A stretch of DNA of 64,000 nt from DTYU01 sp040757355 (lineage in GTDB: Bacteria > Bacillota > Desulfotomaculia > Desulfotomaculales > Ammonificaceae), in contig JBFLWY010000003.1 in the NCBI GenBank assembly GCA_040757355.1, positions 30,395-94,394 of the forward strand, given 5' to 3'. Positions 51,785 through 59,898 of this stretch are shown one piece after another. The position numbers and the translations under genes were made by a program. Below the pieces are notes generated by a model. That model saw nothing but the letters and a program-made list of their open reading frames with translations. It was not told where the DNA came from and made no database searches. Numbering within the stretch: position 1 is the first letter of the stretch; every line of letters begins with the position of its first letter.

Positions 51785-53221
51785 ATGTTCCTGCGTAAAC
51801 AAACGTTAAAAGCAATTCCGGTTTTATTCCTGGTAGTTACCTTAGCACTGTTAGGGGGGTGCGGCCGCCAAACGGCAGGGCCGGACAACACGCCTACGCC
51901 GTCTGAGCAACCCCGGCAGCAGATCGAACCGTTGCCGGAAAAAAGGGCGGAGATCGCCGGGGTGCAGGTAACCACCGGCGGCGGTTCCGTGAGGGACGGG
52001 GTGATAAACCTTGCCCGATTTACCATCCCCGGCGGTACTTTTAACTACACCCCCGGCACTCTTGCCTCCCCGGACGGCCGGTGGATCGCGTTCAGTGCCA
52101 CAGACCGCGGGACGCAGGGGTTGTGGGCGATGGCCCTCGACGGTTCGGGCGGGAGCCTGCTGGCCAGGGTAGGGGAGAAGGAGCACGAAGCCGGCACGCT
52201 GCTGTTGGAACTGCTCGGGTGGACCGGGGACAACCGGGTTGTGTTCACCAGGCAGGGTACCCAACCAGATGGGCCCCACAAGGGGGAGCGGGGTATTTCG
52301 TTGATGACGGCACAGCCGGACGGGGGCGAGCCGCAGGAGGTTTGCTGGCTGCCGGTACCCAACGGGATGGTTCATCAGGTAAAGCTCTTGCCCGATAAGG
52401 AAAGCGTCTTTGTGCATCTAACCGGCGCCCTCTGGCGGATCGATATTACAAACGGCCGGCGTACGCTTATCAAAGACGGGCTTCCTATATATGACGGCCT
52501 TTTCATACCCCGTCTGTCGCCGGACGGCGGCTATTACGTTTACGAGCTGTACGAACCGCGACAGCGGGGAATTTACATACTCGATACCGAAAGCGGGGAA
52601 GAAAAAGCCCTTGCGCCGAGCGGAGCAACGTGGAATTTCTATCCAAGGATTTCCCCGGACGGGAGGCACGTGGTTTATTACGCCGCCCCCCTGAAAACCG
52701 GAAAGACGGGTCCCGGCATCGAAGACTACGACCTGATTCCTATGGAAGACGGCCCGGCTTCAGTCGCAGCCGGTGCGGAGCTGGTGACCGCAGGCGGGCG
52801 GAAGGTTGCGGGTCTGTCTGTCCAGAGCGAAAAAATAGGGGATATTGCCTGGGCCGCAAACGGGAAGAGCCTGGCCTTTGTGTCAGGGAGAATTATTAAG
52901 GAGCGCAGCACCGGCGGCGCTTTGGATTTTCCGCAGATTGAGTGGCGCTCGTTGTGGGTGGCGGATTTAGGGGGACATACCTCGAAGCTGGCTACTCTGC
53001 CTGCAGGAACCGCCGGGAACATCCAGTTGCTGAGGGTCGGCCCCGGCGGCAGGGAGGTGCTCTACCAGGTGTTCGGTGAGGAGAACACGCTCTGGCTGGC
53101 GCGGGAAGGCCGTGAGCCGGTCCAGGTGATGCCGCAAACGGGTTGGGACGCAACCTATCCCGTGCCCGTATACGGCGAGGATGTGTTCCTTAGCAGGCGG
53201 GTTGGCGAACAGGACTACTAG
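51785..53221 (+). CDS. TolB/WD40-like beta-propeller lipoprotein, interrupted by TAG
   Basis: 478 residues from the ATG at 51785, four bases after GGAGGAGTA. Signal peptide with lipobox ALLGGCGR (Cys26), then repeated propeller words such as ASPDGRWIAF, LSPDGGYYVYEL, ISPDGRHVVYY and AANGKSLAFVSG. It is exported and lipid-anchored; the ligand is unknown. The TAG at 53219-53221 falls in mid-blade: the same frame stays open for 58 further sense codons to a TGA at 53396-53398, and these continue propeller-like (IFRIRGARETQITDDGG, then SLVVLSVASG). So the gene is either truncated by a nonsense change or read through. Confidence 0.8.
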   Translation: MFLRKQTLKAIPVLFLVVTLALLGGCGRQTAGPDNTPTPSEQPRQQIEPLPEKRAEIAGVQVTTGGGSVRDGVINLARFTIPGGTFNYTPGTLASPDGRWIAFSATDRGTQGLWAMALDGSGGSLLARVGEKEHEAGTLLLELLGWTGDNRVVFTRQGTQPDGPHKGERGISLMTAQPDGGEPQEVCWLPVPNGMVHQVKLLPDKESVFVHLTGALWRIDITNGRRTLIKDGLPIYDGLFIPRLSPDGGYYVYELYEPRQRGIYILDTESGEEKALAPSGATWNFYPRISPDGRHVVYYAAPLKTGKTGPGIEDYDLIPMEDGPASVAAGAELVTAGGRKVAGLSVQSEKIGDIAWAANGKSLAFVSGRIIKERSTGGALDFPQIEWRSLWVADLGGHTSKLATLPAGTAGNIQLLRVGPGGREVLYQVFGEENTLWLAREGREPVQVMPQTGWDATYPVPVYGEDVFLSRRVGEQDY

Positions 53222-53398
53222 ATCTTCCGTATTCGCGGGGCCCGCGAAACTCAGATTACCGACGACGGGGGGATGAAGTTCGACATCCGGGTCGAGGCCG
53301 GCCGGGTCATTTACTTGCGCGAGGATGAACCTGGGGCGAAAGGCTCCCTGGTGGTGTTGTCTGTAGCAAGCGGCAACCAAAACCGTTCAGCCACATGA
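53222..53398 (+). pseudogene. In-frame continuation of the lipoprotein beyond its TAG codon
   Basis: 58 sense codons and a TGA in the same frame, with blade-like content (ETQITDDGGMKFDIRVEAG) and no start or ribosome site of its own. Treated as the detached C-terminal part of the lipoprotein. Confidence 0.7.
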
Positions 53399-53474
53399 AA
53401 TGGATGATTTTTCGCAAGGCCTTGGCAAATTGTCTGGATGAGTAAATGCTGTGTTTTGGGGAGTCAGGTAGATG

Positions 53475-53508
53475 AAAAGGGGCCGCCACTTTTGGGACGG
53501 CCCCTTTT
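53475..53508 (+). terminator. Terminator after the lipoprotein
   Basis: Perfect 11-bp arms AAAAGGGGCCG and CGGCCCCTTTT with a 12-base loop. It lies beyond the TGA of the extended frame. Confidence 0.85.
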
Positions 53509-53747
53509 CCGCTCTTGCAGAGGATTTTTTGGTCAGTTGCTGTCTTTCCCTGCCTCAGCAGCCTTCCTTGCAGTGTGCAACAGGCCTGAGCATGAAGCGC
53601 CTTTTCAGCATGCAGCAGCCCCCTTTCACCCGGCGATTCGGTGAATTTTCTGAAAGTTTCACCGTTACTAAAGATAGATATGTAACCGGCGAATTATTTG
53701 TGCCAAAAATTGCCAATGCATGGGTCCGCATACAACGGAGGTGGATA

Positions 53748-53776
53748 TTGTGTTCGGTAAGTAAAAGCGGTATAAT
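53748..53776 (+). promoter_or_regulatory. Promoter of the TetR-efflux operon
   Basis: TTGTGT, 17-base spacer, TATAAT. Transcription should begin near 53783. Confidence 0.7.
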
Positions 53777-53780
53777 GTAA

Positions 53781-53795
53781 GTGAGCACTCACTCA
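53781..53795 (+). promoter_or_regulatory. Likely operator for the TetR-family regulator
   Basis: GTGAGCACTCACTCA contains the palindrome TGAG-CA-CTCA and overlaps the expected transcription start, fitting autorepression. Confidence 0.5.
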
Positions 53796-53798
53796 TTT

Positions 53799-54422
53799 AT
53801 GGGGGTGGCGGTTATCTTAAAGCGAGTGCAAGGCACGGAACAACGGCGCCTGCAGATCCTCGAAGCGGCCGGCCGGGTCTTTGCAAGAAAGGGATACGAG
53901 CGGAGCACGACAGCCGAAATCGCCCGCGAGGCCGGGGTCGCTGAGGGAACCATTTTCCGGTACTTCGAGACGAAGAAGGCGCTGCTTGTCAATCTTATGG
54001 CCTTTGTTATTATGGAGTCTTTGACTTCCCTTCTGAAAAGAATAGAAAACAAAACCACTGAGGAGATTTTAAAGGAGATCCTCCGCAACCGGCTTGAGCT
54101 GATCAGGGAAAACGCTCCGCTTTTCAAGCTCTTTTTCGCGGAATCCCTTTTCCAGGAAGAGCTACGGGATAAGTTCATCGAAGAGGTGGTGTTAAGGGCC
54201 ACCGCGACGGGCGAGGCCTTTTTCCGGGAACAGCAGAAGCAGGGCAACCTGCGGCCGGTGAACCCCCAGATCGCCTTCCGCTGCCTCATGGGAATGCTCG
54301 GCATCTTTGTTGTATGGAGCGAGTTTTTGGGGGGCGACAAGTATGTCCGGTTTGACGATGAAGAGGTTCTCGACACGATAATTTCGATTTACTTAGACGG
54401 GGTGAGAAGCCATGGCCGCTAA
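53799..54422 (+). CDS. TetR family transcriptional regulator
   Basis: About 207 residues. An N-terminal helix-turn-helix (RLQILEAAGRVFARKGYERS, then AEIAREAGVAEGTIFRYFETK) and a helical ligand domain. It lies first in an operon with a membrane fusion protein, an ABC ATPase and a permease, so it very probably represses them and itself and responds to an effluxed compound. The ATG at 53799 lies close to the predicted transcription start without a clear ribosome site, so the message may be nearly leaderless or start at a later codon. Confidence 0.9.
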   Translation: MGVAVILKRVQGTEQRRLQILEAAGRVFARKGYERSTTAEIAREAGVAEGTIFRYFETKKALLVNLMAFVIMESLTSLLKRIENKTTEEILKEILRNRLELIRENAPLFKLFFAESLFQEELRDKFIEEVVLRATATGEAFFREQQKQGNLRPVNPQIAFRCLMGMLGIFVVWSEFLGGDKYVRFDDEEVLDTIISIYLDGVRSHGR

Positions 54423-55449
54423 GAAAAGGGTGGGTGTTGTTCTGATCCTGCTCCTGCTGGGTGCCGTGGGGCTGGGCGCTTATTACTATTTCTCGGTATA
54501 CCGCGCCAGAGAGAAGGGTCTCACGGCATCCGGTTATGTGGAGGCCACCGAGATTCGCGTCGCTTTTGAAACGGCGGGACAGGTAGAGCATGTTGAGGCT
54601 GCGGAGGGTGACCGGGTGAGCCCGGGAGCGGTGCTGGCGCGGCTCGACCCTGCTGCGGCGCGGCTGCAGCTACAGCAGGCAGAGGCTGCTCTAGCGGCCG
54701 CCGAGGCCCGGTTGGCGGAGATGCGAGCCGGGTCGCGGGAGCAGCAGGTGCGCGCGGCGCAGGCTGCCGTAGACCAGGCGGAGGCGCTGGAGCAGCAGGC
54801 GGCGGTTGCGCTGGCGGCGGCGGAGCGGGAACTCGCCAGGTTGGAAGAACTAAACAAACACGAGGCCGTTGCACCACAGCAGGTAGACGCCGCGCGTGAC
54901 GCGCGGGAGAATGCGGCGGAGCAGCTTGACGCCCGCAAGGCTGCCACCGCGGCAGCGCGGGCGCAACTCGATCTGGTTGAAGCAGGCGCCACGGCGGAAG
55001 CACTCCGCTCCCTCGAAGCCAACGTGGCCCAGGCGCGGGCGGCGCGTGACCTTGCGCAGCTTAACCTCGACCGGACGGTGCTCGAGTCCCCTGCTTCAGG
55101 GACGGTAACCGGGCGTCTGGTGGAGGTCGGCGAGACGGTGACCGCCGGAATGGTGGGGTTTACCGTCGCCAGGCTTGAAGACCTCTGGGTGAGGGTGTTT
55201 ATCCCCGAACCGGTCATCGGCCGCGTTCGTCTGGACCAGCGGGCCACTATTACAGTTGATTCGTTCCCCGGCAGGAAATTTACCGGGCGTGTCGTTTACA
55301 TCGCTCCGGAAGCCGAGTTTACCCCCCGAAACATCCAAACCCCGGAAGGGCGCGCAGAAACGGTTTTTGCGGTCAAGGTGGCGATTGAAAAAGGGGCGGG
55401 GCTGCTGAAGCCCGGGATGCCGGCGGACGTGGTACTGGAGGAGAAATAG
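54412..55449 (+). CDS. HlyD/YbhG-type membrane fusion protein
   Basis: 345 residues: one N-terminal membrane anchor (about 7-28), a lipoyl half-motif (ASGYVEATEIRVAFETAGQV), a long Ala/Glu/Gln-rich coiled coil (about 80-200), the second lipoyl half (TVLESPASGTVTGRLVEVGE) and a beta-barrel domain. It links the ABC exporter to the cell exterior. The ATG at 54412 overlaps the regulator stop. Confidence 0.92.
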   Translation: MAAKKRVGVVLILLLLGAVGLGAYYYFSVYRAREKGLTASGYVEATEIRVAFETAGQVEHVEAAEGDRVSPGAVLARLDPAAARLQLQQAEAALAAAEARLAEMRAGSREQQVRAAQAAVDQAEALEQQAAVALAAAERELARLEELNKHEAVAPQQVDAARDARENAAEQLDARKAATAAARAQLDLVEAGATAEALRSLEANVAQARAARDLAQLNLDRTVLESPASGTVTGRLVEVGETVTAGMVGFTVARLEDLWVRVFIPEPVIGRVRLDQRATITVDSFPGRKFTGRVVYIAPEAEFTPRNIQTPEGRAETVFAVKVAIEKGAGLLKPGMPADVVLEEK

Positions 55450-56234
55450 TGGCTGCGGCGATAATCGTTGAAAACCTTACTCGGCGGTTCGCCGCCCTGG
55501 TGGCAGTAGATAACATCAGTTTCAATGTGGAGGAGGGGGAGATCTTCGGTCTCCTCGGGCCGAACGGATCGGGGAAGTCCACGACGGTAAGGATGCTGTG
55601 CGGCATCCTCCGGCCTTCTTCCGGTCGCGGCGAGGTACTGGGATACGATATCACCCGGGAGGCGGAGCGCATCAAGGGGAGTATAGGCTACGTCTCCCAA
55701 AGGTTCAGCCTTTACGAAGACCTGACCGTAAGGGAGAACCTCGAGTTTTACAGCGGGATTTACATGGTGCCGCCGGAGCAGCAGGAGGAAGCGATCACTT
55801 CGGCGGCGGGGTCGGCCGGGCTTGGCGGGCGGGTCCGGGCACTCGTCCATACGCTTTCCGGCGGCTGGAAACAGCGCGTCGCGCTGGCCTGCGCGTTGGT
55901 ACACCGGCCGCGGCTGCTTTTCCTTGATGAACCGACCGCCGGGGTGGATCCCGTATCGAGGCGCGAGTTCTGGGAAATCCTGCGCGGCCTCGCGGCAAAC
56001 GGCGTCACGGTACTGGTCACCACCCATTACATGGACGAGGCGGAACAGTGCAGCCGTGTGGCCTTTATGTACCGGGGAAGGTTCCTGGCCATCGGTTCCC
56101 CTGCGGAGCTGAAGTCGGCCGAGGGAGCGCTCCTGCTTGAGGATGTTTTCATTGCGCTGGCGCGCCGGGGCCGCAACCTTGAAACGGAGGCCTTGCGGGC
56201 GGAGGGAGGGGGAGAGGTTAAGGATGAAGGATGA
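55449..56234 (+). CDS. ABC transporter ATP-binding protein (drug/multidrug export type)
   Basis: 261 residues. Walker A GPNGSGKSTTVRML, Q-loop SQRFSLYEDLT, signature TLSGGWKQRVALACAL, Walker B LLFLDEPTAGVD and H-loop TTHYMDEAE. Tryptophan in place of the usual Gln/Met in LSGGxxQR is a mild variant. It shares its first base with the last base of the preceding gene (GTG start). The C-terminal tail rich in Glu/Gly is likely dispensable. Confidence 0.94.
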   Translation: MAAAIIVENLTRRFAALVAVDNISFNVEEGEIFGLLGPNGSGKSTTVRMLCGILRPSSGRGEVLGYDITREAERIKGSIGYVSQRFSLYEDLTVRENLEFYSGIYMVPPEQQEEAITSAAGSAGLGGRVRALVHTLSGGWKQRVALACALVHRPRLLFLDEPTAGVDPVSRREFWEILRGLAANGVTVLVTTHYMDEAEQCSRVAFMYRGRFLAIGSPAELKSAEGALLLEDVFIALARRGRNLETEALRAEGGGEVKDEG

Positions 56235-56392
56235 ACCGCCAAGACGCGAAGGGCATTAGAGAGAGGTAAAGTTGCTGATAATCTTGGCGACCTTAGCGTG
56301 AGAAGGGATAACGGATAAAAGCGGGAGGATAAGGGCATAGGGATGACTGCAGGTGGGAGGCCGATATCAAGGATGAGGGATGAAGGGTTAAA

Positions 56393-57526
56393 ATGCGGCT
56401 GACGCGGCTATGGGCGGTGGTTAAAAAGGAGGTCTTCCATATAAAAAGGGACAGGCCCAGCCTGATTATAAGTTTCGTGCTGCCCGTGATGATGCTTTTT
56501 CTGTTCGGTTACGCTGTCAACCTGGACATTGACGAGATAAAGACCGCGGTCCTTGACGGCGACCGCACCCGGGCCAGCAGGGAACTGGTCTCCGCATTTT
56601 CTGCCTCCGGATACTTCAGGGTAACCGCCTATCCGGTATCCCGCCACGAGATTGAGAAACTCATTACGGGCGGGAAGGTTAAGGCAGGCCTGGTCATTCC
56701 CGCCGGTTACGGCCGGAGTCTCGCGCGGGGAGAGGCGGCGCCCGTGCAGTTCATTATTGACGGCAGCGACTCCACCACCGCCCGCACAGCGCTGCAGGCC
56801 GGGGAGCTTGTTGCCCGCGCGTACTCCCGCAAACTCATGCTGGCGGCCATTGATAAGAGCGGGAAGACCATCCCCCTTGCCGGCGGTGTCGACCTCCGCT
56901 CCCGGGTATGGTACAACCCCAACATGGAGAGCGCCCGGTTTTTTATCCCCGGACTGATCGGGCTTATCATGCAAAACATCACCGTGATGTTGACCGCTTT
57001 CGCCCTGGTGCGGGAGCGGGAGCGGGGCACGCTGGAGCAGCTCATCGTGACGCCGGTACGGCCGGCGGAGCTTGTAATCGGTAAGCTGATTCCCTACGTG
57101 GTTATCGCGTTTATCGACGTGTCGGTGATCTTTTTGGTCGGTACCTTCTGGTTCGGTGTAGGGGTTGCCGGGGACGTGCTCCTCCTTGCCGTTCTGGCCC
57201 TTTTCTTTCTCCTCGGGGCGCTCGGTCTGGGATTGCTCATTTCCACGGTCACGCGTACCCAGTTGCAAGCAATGCAGGCGACAATGGGACTTATTCTTCC
57301 CAGCGTGCTGCTTTCGGGTTTTGTCTTTCCGAGAGAGGCAATGCCTGCCGTGATTCGCTGGCTCGGCAACTTCATCCCGCTCACGTATTTCCTAGAGGTG
57401 TTGCGGGGAATTATCTTGAAGGGTGCGGGGCTGGACGTCCTGTCGGTGCAGTCCGCGTTCCTGGTGGCTTTCGGCTGCGGCACCCTCACCCTCGCGGCGC
57501 TGCGTTTTCGCAAGACGCTTGATTAA
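56393..57526 (+). CDS. ABC-2 type permease (YbhS/YbhR-like)
   Basis: 377 residues: N-terminal helix (SLIISFVLPVMMLFLFGYAV), a large external loop (about 50-170) and five C-terminal helices with RERERGTLEQLIVTP and LSGFVFPREAMP. Single permease, so probably a homodimer, unlike the two-permease ybhFSR systems. It follows the ATPase after a 158-base spacer that contains CCGCCAAGACGCGAAG and purine-rich repeats instead of a tight junction. Confidence 0.92.
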   Translation: MRLTRLWAVVKKEVFHIKRDRPSLIISFVLPVMMLFLFGYAVNLDIDEIKTAVLDGDRTRASRELVSAFSASGYFRVTAYPVSRHEIEKLITGGKVKAGLVIPAGYGRSLARGEAAPVQFIIDGSDSTTARTALQAGELVARAYSRKLMLAAIDKSGKTIPLAGGVDLRSRVWYNPNMESARFFIPGLIGLIMQNITVMLTAFALVRERERGTLEQLIVTPVRPAELVIGKLIPYVVIAFIDVSVIFLVGTFWFGVGVAGDVLLLAVLALFFLLGALGLGLLISTVTRTQLQAMQATMGLILPSVLLSGFVFPREAMPAVIRWLGNFIPLTYFLEVLRGIILKGAGLDVLSVQSAFLVAFGCGTLTLAALRFRKTLD

Positions 57527-57731
57527 GGGTAAACGCTTATTAGACCTTCTTGATACTTGGGGCGGCACCAACAGAAGCATTGAAAATGCCTTACTGCTTA
57601 TGGACTCCGCAGAGATCGCCTTGGAGACGAACGGCAGCGGCATTACAATGCATTACAATAATGTCCGACGCGAACTGTTGAACTCTAACTGGTTTCAGCA
57701 CAGGAAAATTCTGCAGGTACGCTTGTCCTGA
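57520..57731 (+). CDS. Small hypothetical protein or gene remnant
   Basis: A 70-codon frame beginning TTG inside the permease stop region reads GKRLLDLLDTWGGTNRSIEN and ends NSNWFQHRKILQVRLS; composition looks protein-like, but I know no family and there is no ribosome site. It could be the tail of a lost gene next to the toxin-antitoxin-like pair. Confidence 0.3.
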
Positions 57732-57787
57732 CCGGCTCAATTTGCTATAATTGTATAGACAGTAAATACTGTATTAACGAGGTGGCT

Positions 57788-58033
57788 ATGGAGATACGAA
57801 AAATTTTCCGTGCCGGAAACAGCCTCGTGGTATCCCTGCCGCAGGAAATTTTGCAGGAGTTGGATCTGGGAGAGGGAAACCAACTCACCATCACTGCCGA
57901 CCGGCAAAAAGGAGAAATCGTCCTCAGACCGGTTGCGGAAACCGGTGGTGCCCAGGTTACGGGCGAATTCGCACGGATGGTTGAGGAGTTTATTAACGAG
58001 TATTCCGGGGTGCTCCGGGAATTAAAAAAATGA
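57788..58033 (+). CDS. AbrB/MazE-type antitoxin-like DNA-binding protein
   Basis: 81 residues. The swapped-hairpin N-terminus MEIRKIFRAGNSLVVSLPQE is typical of AbrB/MazE folds, followed by a C-terminal helix that usually masks the toxin. GAGGTGG precedes the ATG at four bases. It overlaps the next gene by four bases (ATGA), the standard layout of a toxin-antitoxin operon; such antitoxins bind their own promoter. Confidence 0.85.
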   Translation: MEIRKIFRAGNSLVVSLPQEILQELDLGEGNQLTITADRQKGEIVLRPVAETGGAQVTGEFARMVEEFINEYSGVLRELKK

Positions 58034-58431
58034 AGCGGCTGAAGATTGAAGAGGTGCTTTATCTTCACTACCGGATAGTAAAGGAAATGGGCGGCAGGTA
58101 CGGGGTAAGGTCGCCGGCGCTTTTGGCGAGTGCGGTCGCCCGCCCCTTCGCCCAGGTGCGCGGGCAGGATGTTTACCACACCCCCTTTGAGAAGGCCGGC
58201 ATGCTCCTTGCCGGCATTGTTTCCTGCAAGTCATTCTACGACTGTAACGATATCGTGGCAGTCGGGGCCGCCGTACTCCTGTTGCGGCAATTTGGCTTCA
58301 AGACGACAGCCGGCCCGGAGCTTACCGGGTTGGTTCAAGCAGTGGCGGATGGAACCTGCGACTGGCGGCAGGCCGCAGCGTGGCTGCGGGAACACAGCCG
58401 CTACCAAGGGGACGCGGCGGCCGGTTTTTGA
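58030..58431 (+). CDS. Doc-like (Fic superfamily) protein with a degenerate catalytic motif
   Basis: 133 residues aligned to Doc toxins over the whole length (EEVLYLHYRIVKEMGGRYGV; LLASAVARPFAQVRGQDVYH). The Fic catalytic block HxFx(D/E)GNxR reads K67-S-F-Y-D71-C-N73-D-I75: the catalytic His is Lys, the Gly is Cys and the Arg is Ile. It should not transfer phosphate or AMP by the known mechanism. Either it is a dead toxin retained by its antitoxin or it has changed function. Confidence 0.75.
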   Translation: MKRLKIEEVLYLHYRIVKEMGGRYGVRSPALLASAVARPFAQVRGQDVYHTPFEKAGMLLAGIVSCKSFYDCNDIVAVGAAVLLLRQFGFKTTAGPELTGLVQAVADGTCDWRQAAAWLREHSRYQGDAAAGF

Positions 58432-58450
58432 GGATAGGAGCGAGCCTTCA

Positions 58451-58480
58451 TTGACATTCAATCTGTGCGTATGCTATATT
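58451..58480 (+). promoter_or_regulatory. Promoter of the tRNA array
   Basis: TTGACA, 18-base spacer, TATATT; tRNA-Ser begins 12 bases further on. Confidence 0.75.
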
Positions 58481-58491
58481 AGATAGTGCCT

Positions 58492-58582
58492 GGAGGGGTG
58501 TCCGAGCGGCCTAAGGAGGCGGTCTTGAAAATCGTTGAACCCGACCAGGGTTCCGTGGGTTCGAATCCCACCCCCTCCGCCA
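58492..58582 (+). tRNA. tRNA-Ser(TGA)
   Basis: 91 bases with the long variable arm of class II tRNAs; acceptor GGAGGGG/CCCCTCC, anticodon loop CTTGAAA, encoded CCA at 58580-58582. Confidence 0.95.
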
Positions 58583-58583
58583 G

Positions 58584-58695
58584 AATCAGTCGTCGGTCTT
58601 CAGTCGTCAGTGGTCAGTTAACAAGGGGTGGACTTAGCGCTGGCGAAGTTTTACAAGACGGTCCGACGACCGACGTCTGACGACTGACGACCGAT
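58584..58695. repeat. Degenerate palindromic tRNA spacer
   Basis: Left arm of GTCGTCGGTCTTCAGTCGTC-type words, right arm GACGACTGACGACCGATAT, imperfectly complementary; it fills the space between tRNA-Ser(TGA) and tRNA-Ser(GCT) exactly. Confidence 0.65.
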
Positions 58696-58699
58696 ATGC

Positions 58700-58796
58700 G
58701 GAGAGATGGCCGAGTAGGTCGAAGGCGGTCGCCTGCTAAGCGACTATAGGGGGCAAAAACCCTCTATCGCGGGTTCGAATCCCGCTCTCTCCGCCA
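58700..58796 (+). tRNA. tRNA-Ser(GCT)
   Basis: 97 bases, class II with long variable arm; acceptor GGAGAGA/TCTCTCC, anticodon loop CTGCTAA, encoded CCA at 58794-58796. Confidence 0.95.
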
Positions 58797-58799
58797 TAT

Positions 58800-58900
58800 A
58801 ACAGCCTTTAGTCGTCTGATGTCGGCGGTCGGAAGGAAAAAGATAATAAGAAAACAAAGCCGGGCACCCTATCTGGCGACTGATGACCGACAACCGATAT
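58800..58900. repeat. Degenerate palindromic tRNA spacer
   Basis: Left arm TAGTCGTCTGATGTCGGCGG, right arm GGCGACTGATGACCGACAAC ending CCGATAT; it lies between tRNA-Ser(GCT) and tRNA-Arg(ACG). Confidence 0.6.
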
Positions 58901-58902
58901 GC

Positions 58903-58978
58903 GCGCCCGTGGCTCAATGGATAGAGCGACAGACTACGGATCTGTAGGTTGGGGGTTCGAGTCCCTCCGGGCGCGCCA
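58903..58978 (+). tRNA. tRNA-Arg(ACG)
   Basis: Acceptor GCGCCCG/CGGGCGC, anticodon loop CTACGGA, encoded CCA at 58976-58978. A34 should become inosine by TadA, encoded 370 bases downstream. Confidence 0.95.
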
Positions 58979-59094
58979 TTAATTCGGAAGCAGGAGGCAG
59001 GAAGTCGGAGGTCGGAATAACGGATGGAACTGGCATAGGCCAGTTCCTACGAAATAATTCTTCCATCCGACATCCTGCTTCTGACATCTGTTAC
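58979..59094. repeat. Degenerate palindromic tRNA spacer
   Basis: Core GGAACTGGC and GCCAGTTCC around 59029-59049; arms GGAAGCAGGAGGCAGGAAG and ATCCTGCTTCTGACATC. Fills the gap between tRNA-Arg(ACG) and tRNA-Arg(CCT). Confidence 0.65.
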
Positions 59095-59171
59095 GCGCCC
59101 GTAGCTCAGGAGGATAGAGCAGCGGTTTCCTAAACCGCGTGTCGGGGGTTCGAGTCCCTCCGGGCGCACCA
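59095..59171 (+). tRNA. tRNA-Arg(CCT)
   Basis: Acceptor GCGCCCG/CGGGCGC, anticodon loop TTCCTAA, encoded CCA at 59169-59171. Confidence 0.95.
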
Positions 59172-59285
59172 GTTTGGAAGCAGGAGGCAAAAGGTCGTAG
59201 GTCAGAAAAGGGAAGGAAATTCGCGCGAGCGAATTTATACAAAAATATTCTTGCACCCGACAGCTTACGTCTGATATCTATTAGG
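59172..59285. repeat. Degenerate palindromic spacer after tRNA-Arg(CCT)
   Basis: Core GGAAATTCGC and GCGAATTT (59215-59236), arms GGAAGCAGGAGGCAAAAGG and GACAGCTTACGTCTGAT. A small related hairpin GAACTGGC-AAA-GCCAGTTC follows at about 59303-59321, just before tadA. Confidence 0.6.
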
Positions 59286-59345
59286 TTGAATAAAAGAGGA
59301 GGGAACTGGCAAAGCCAGTTCTATTTCTAATCAGCATAAGCATTA

Positions 59346-59822
59346 ATGGCGGACATATCCGTGACAAAAGATGAGACTTTTATGCGAGAGGCGCTAGGCG
59401 AGGCGGAGAAGGCATACGCTCTGGGGGAGGTCCCCGTCGGGGCCGTTGTGGTCATGGACGGGGAGATCGTTTCCCGTGCCCACAACCTCCGAGAGAGCCT
59501 CAAGGACGCCACCGCGCACGCCGAGATAATAGCGCTGCGGGAAGCGGCCCGGAAACTGGGCGACTGGCGCCTGGAAAACGCGGTTGTATACGCGACCATG
59601 GAGCCGTGCCCGATGTGCGCCGGAGCTATGGTACAGTTCCGTGTTAAAAAAGTTGTCTACGGCGCGGCGGACCCTAAAGCGGGCGCCGCCGGGTCCGTAG
59701 TCGACCTCCTCCGGGAGAAGCGGTTCAACCATCAGGTCGAGGTTGGCGCCGGGGTGCTGGAGGAGGAGTGCCGGGAAATCGTCCAGCGGTTCTTTAAGAA
59801 ACTTCGCCATTTGAGTGGTTAG
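59346..59822 (+). CDS. tadA: tRNA-specific adenosine deaminase
   Basis: 158 residues. HAE at about residue 59 and PCPMCAGA at about 89 are the zinc and proton-shuttle motifs. It deaminates A34 of tRNA-Arg(ACG) to inosine; that tRNA gene is in the same cluster, a sensible pairing. The ATG at 59346 lacks a strong ribosome site and directly follows a hairpin. Confidence 0.95.
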   Translation: MADISVTKDETFMREALGEAEKAYALGEVPVGAVVVMDGEIVSRAHNLRESLKDATAHAEIIALREAARKLGDWRLENAVVYATMEPCPMCAGAMVQFRVKKVVYGAADPKAGAAGSVVDLLREKRFNHQVEVGAGVLEEECREIVQRFFKKLRHLSG

Positions 59823-59898
59823 TGGTTGGCAGCAGAGGAGGGAATTCTTAAGCGAATTCTTACAAACAATCCCAACGGTCAACGACCAACGACTAATA
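59820..59898. repeat. Degenerate palindromic tRNA spacer
   Basis: Core GGGAATTCTTAAGCGAATTC near 59848-59867; arms TTAGTGGTTGGC and GGTCAACGACCAACGACTAA ending TAATAT just before tRNA-Ser(CGA). Confidence 0.6.

Noticed and set aside
54534..55247. 237-codon minus-strand Ala/Ser-rich ORF
   Set aside because: Shadow of the alanine-rich coiled coil of the HlyD-type gene.
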